Positions 33,500 to 34,426 of a stretch of 34,426 nucleotides of DNA are shown one piece after another. The DNA is from Flavobacteriia bacterium (lineage in GTDB: Bacteria; Bacteroidota; Bacteroidia; Flavobacteriales_D; Crocinitomicaceae). Position numbers and translations under genes: made by a program. Where the stretch lies: positions 1 through 34,426 of the forward strand of contig CANLGD010000025.1 of the NCBI GenBank assembly GCA_947490145.1. The letters run 5' to 3'. The notes beneath the pieces are model-generated. The model did no database searches and was not told the origin of the DNA. It was given only the letters and a program-made list of their open reading frames with translations. Within the stretch, counting starts at the first letter, position 1. Every line of letters starts with the position of its first letter.

Positions 33500-34150
33500 A
33501 TGACAAAAAAGCAAAAAGCAAAATACATTATTGATGAATTAGAAAAATTATATCCCGAAACGCCAGTTCCACTGGACCATTTTGATACGTATTCTTTGAT
33601 GATTGCAGTTTTACTTTCTGCCCAATGCACGGATGTTCGCGTAAATCAAATTACGCCAACGCTTTTTGCTAAAGCAAATAATCCATATGATATGGTGAAA
33701 TTAAGTGTTGAAGAAATTCGAGAAATAATAAAACCTTGTGGACTTTCACCCAAAAAATCGAAAGCCATTTTTGATCTTTCGCAGATGCTAATTGACAAAT
33801 ATGATGGAATTGTGCCAAATAAAATGGAATTATTGGAAGAATTTCCGGGAGTAGGTCACAAAACCGCTTCAGTTGTTATTTCTCAAGCTTTTGGTGTTCC
33901 TGCATTTCCCGTTGATACACACATTCATCGTTTACTTGTTCGTTGGGGAATTACTTCTGGAAAAAATGTTGTTCAAACAGAATCTGACGCAAAATCAATT
34001 TTCCCAAAAGAACTTTGGAATAAATTGCATTTACAAATCATTTTTTACGGTAGAGAATATTCACCAGCTCGAAGTCCAAAGTTTGACATTGATTATATTA
34101 CTAGGGAAATTGGGACAAAGGAAGCGTTTCTAGAATTAAAAAAGTCCTAA
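33500..34150 (+). CDS. nth: Endonuclease III (DNA glycosylase/AP lyase) without the iron-sulfur motif
   Basis: A 216-residue base-excision-repair enzyme that removes oxidised pyrimidines and cleaves at abasic sites. The helix-hairpin-helix EEFPGVGHKTASVV contains the catalytic Lys121, and Asp139 in PVDTHIHR is the second catalytic residue; both match E. coli Nth Lys120/Asp138. The N-terminal LLSAQCTDVRVNQITP is also typical. In E. coli the C-terminus holds four Cys (C-x6-C-x2-C-x5-C) that bind a [4Fe-4S] cluster. Here the same place reads FYGREYSPARSPKFDIDYI and has no Cys at all, so the cluster must be absent. Length is otherwise close to normal. Convergent with the coiled-coil gene to the right. 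Confidence 0.95.
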   Translation: MTKKQKAKYIIDELEKLYPETPVPLDHFDTYSLMIAVLLSAQCTDVRVNQITPTLFAKANNPYDMVKLSVEEIREIIKPCGLSPKKSKAIFDLSQMLIDKYDGIVPNKMELLEEFPGVGHKTASVVISQAFGVPAFPVDTHIHRLLVRWGITSGKNVVQTESDAKSIFPKELWNKLHLQIIFYGREYSPARSPKFDIDYITREIGTKEAFLELKKS

Positions 34151-34186
34151 ACAATTATTGCTAGAGCTTTCTAAAATAAATACTTC

Positions 34187-34426
34187 TTATTTCAATTCTT
34201 TTTTAATTTCAATCGTTTTTTCTTCGACCATTTTTTTACCATTCTCGATTTTTTCTTTTAAAATTGTTTTCGTTTCAGTTACAGTTTTTTCATCGCCTTT
34301 TTTGTCAGAATCCATTTCTTGAACGTCTTGATCTAATTCTTCCATAGATTCTTCAAACATTTTATCTGCTTCTTCATCTAATTTTTCTTGTGTCGATTTT
34401 ACCTTTTCAGCAGTTTTTTCCTCGGT
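34187..34426 (-). CDS. Lys/Glu-rich coiled-coil protein, 3' part only
   Basis: The right edge of the window holds the last 79 codons of a minus-strand gene whose start is outside. The translation runs TEEKTAEKVKSTQEKLDEEA..., ends IEIKKELK and stops with TAA at 34189-34187. It is almost entirely charged (Lys, Glu, Asp) with few aromatic residues and no Pro, which predicts a long, solvent-exposed helix or coiled coil. Frame choice is supported by the open frame over the whole 240 bases and the sensible composition. I cannot name the product; an exported or stress-related helical protein is possible, but this is not shown. It is convergent with nth. Confidence 0.65.
   Translation of the reverse strand, partial: TEEKTAEKVKSTQEKLDEEADKMFEESMEELDQDVQEMDSDKKGDEKTVTETKTILKEKIENGKKMVEEKTIEIKKELK

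Noticed and set aside
1..34426. CRISPR arrays, transposases, phage genes, restriction or toxin-antitoxin systems
   Set aside because: I looked on both strands for spaced repeats and for motifs of these families and found none; the window looks like core chromosome.

Overview
The window is an AT-rich chromosomal segment that looks like ordinary core genome of a Bacteroidota bacterium, most likely order Flavobacteriales. Four signs point there. Promoter-like TAnnTTTG boxes replace the usual -10. Two exported proteins carry the type IX secretion (T9SS) C-terminal sorting domain (KIYPNPA and KLFPNPF motifs). A bacillithiol deacetylase (BshB1) is present. The genes proS, tRNA-Glu and rpsT sit together, next to an OmpP1/FadL-like gene. 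I cannot name a genus. I see no insertion sequence, prophage, CRISPR array, toxin-antitoxin pair or recognisable defence island.

Layout. 1-1.2 kb (minus): an exported unknown protein and an alpha/beta-hydrolase. 1.5-6.7 kb (minus): non-hydrolysing UDP-sugar 2-epimerase and a GT4 glycosyltransferase (surface polysaccharide pair), preceded by alaS. 6.8-8.7 kb (plus): an MFS transporter and an acetolactate-decarboxylase-like lipoprotein. 9.1-11.8 kb (minus): proS, a gene of unknown function, tRNA-Glu and rpsT. 11.9-14.4 kb (plus): a tyrosine/asparagine-rich lipoprotein translationally coupled to an OmpP1/FadL-like porin. 14.4-17.1 kb (minus): a TPR-like helical protein and a GH73 glucosaminidase with LysM domains. 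17.2-20.7 kb (plus): clpB and bshB1. 20.8-27.9 kb (minus): tRNA-His, then a run that is transcribed in the order E2 acyltransferase, PorE-like OmpA protein, DnaQ-type exonuclease, FAH-family hydrolase; upstream of it lies a GT2 glycosyltransferase fused to a reduced sugar-phosphotransferase domain. 28.0-29.1 kb: ridA (minus) and a pabA/trpG-type amidotransferase (plus). 29.1-31.7 kb (plus): a thioredoxin-fold protein and a multicopper oxidase, both apparently T9SS cargo. 31.7-33.4 kb (minus): a lipoprotein and threonine aldolase. 33.5-34.2 kb (plus): endonuclease III. The right edge holds the 3' part of a Lys/Glu-rich coiled-coil gene (minus).

How it fits together. Most genes are housekeeping: tRNA charging, translation, proteostasis, thiol and amino-acid metabolism, base-excision repair. 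They are interleaved with cell-envelope genes. The parts most worth a second look are these. The GT2 frame has no standard start codon covering its N-terminus, and its C-terminal phosphotransferase has lost its catalytic core. Endonuclease III lacks iron-sulfur cysteines. The acetolactate-decarboxylase-like lipoprotein keeps a metal site but seems to lack the catalytic arginine. rpsT has no visible promoter of its own and lies behind a perfect hairpin after tRNA-Glu. The two tRNA genes share a 15-bp promoter block. I did not find a convincing new multi-gene system.
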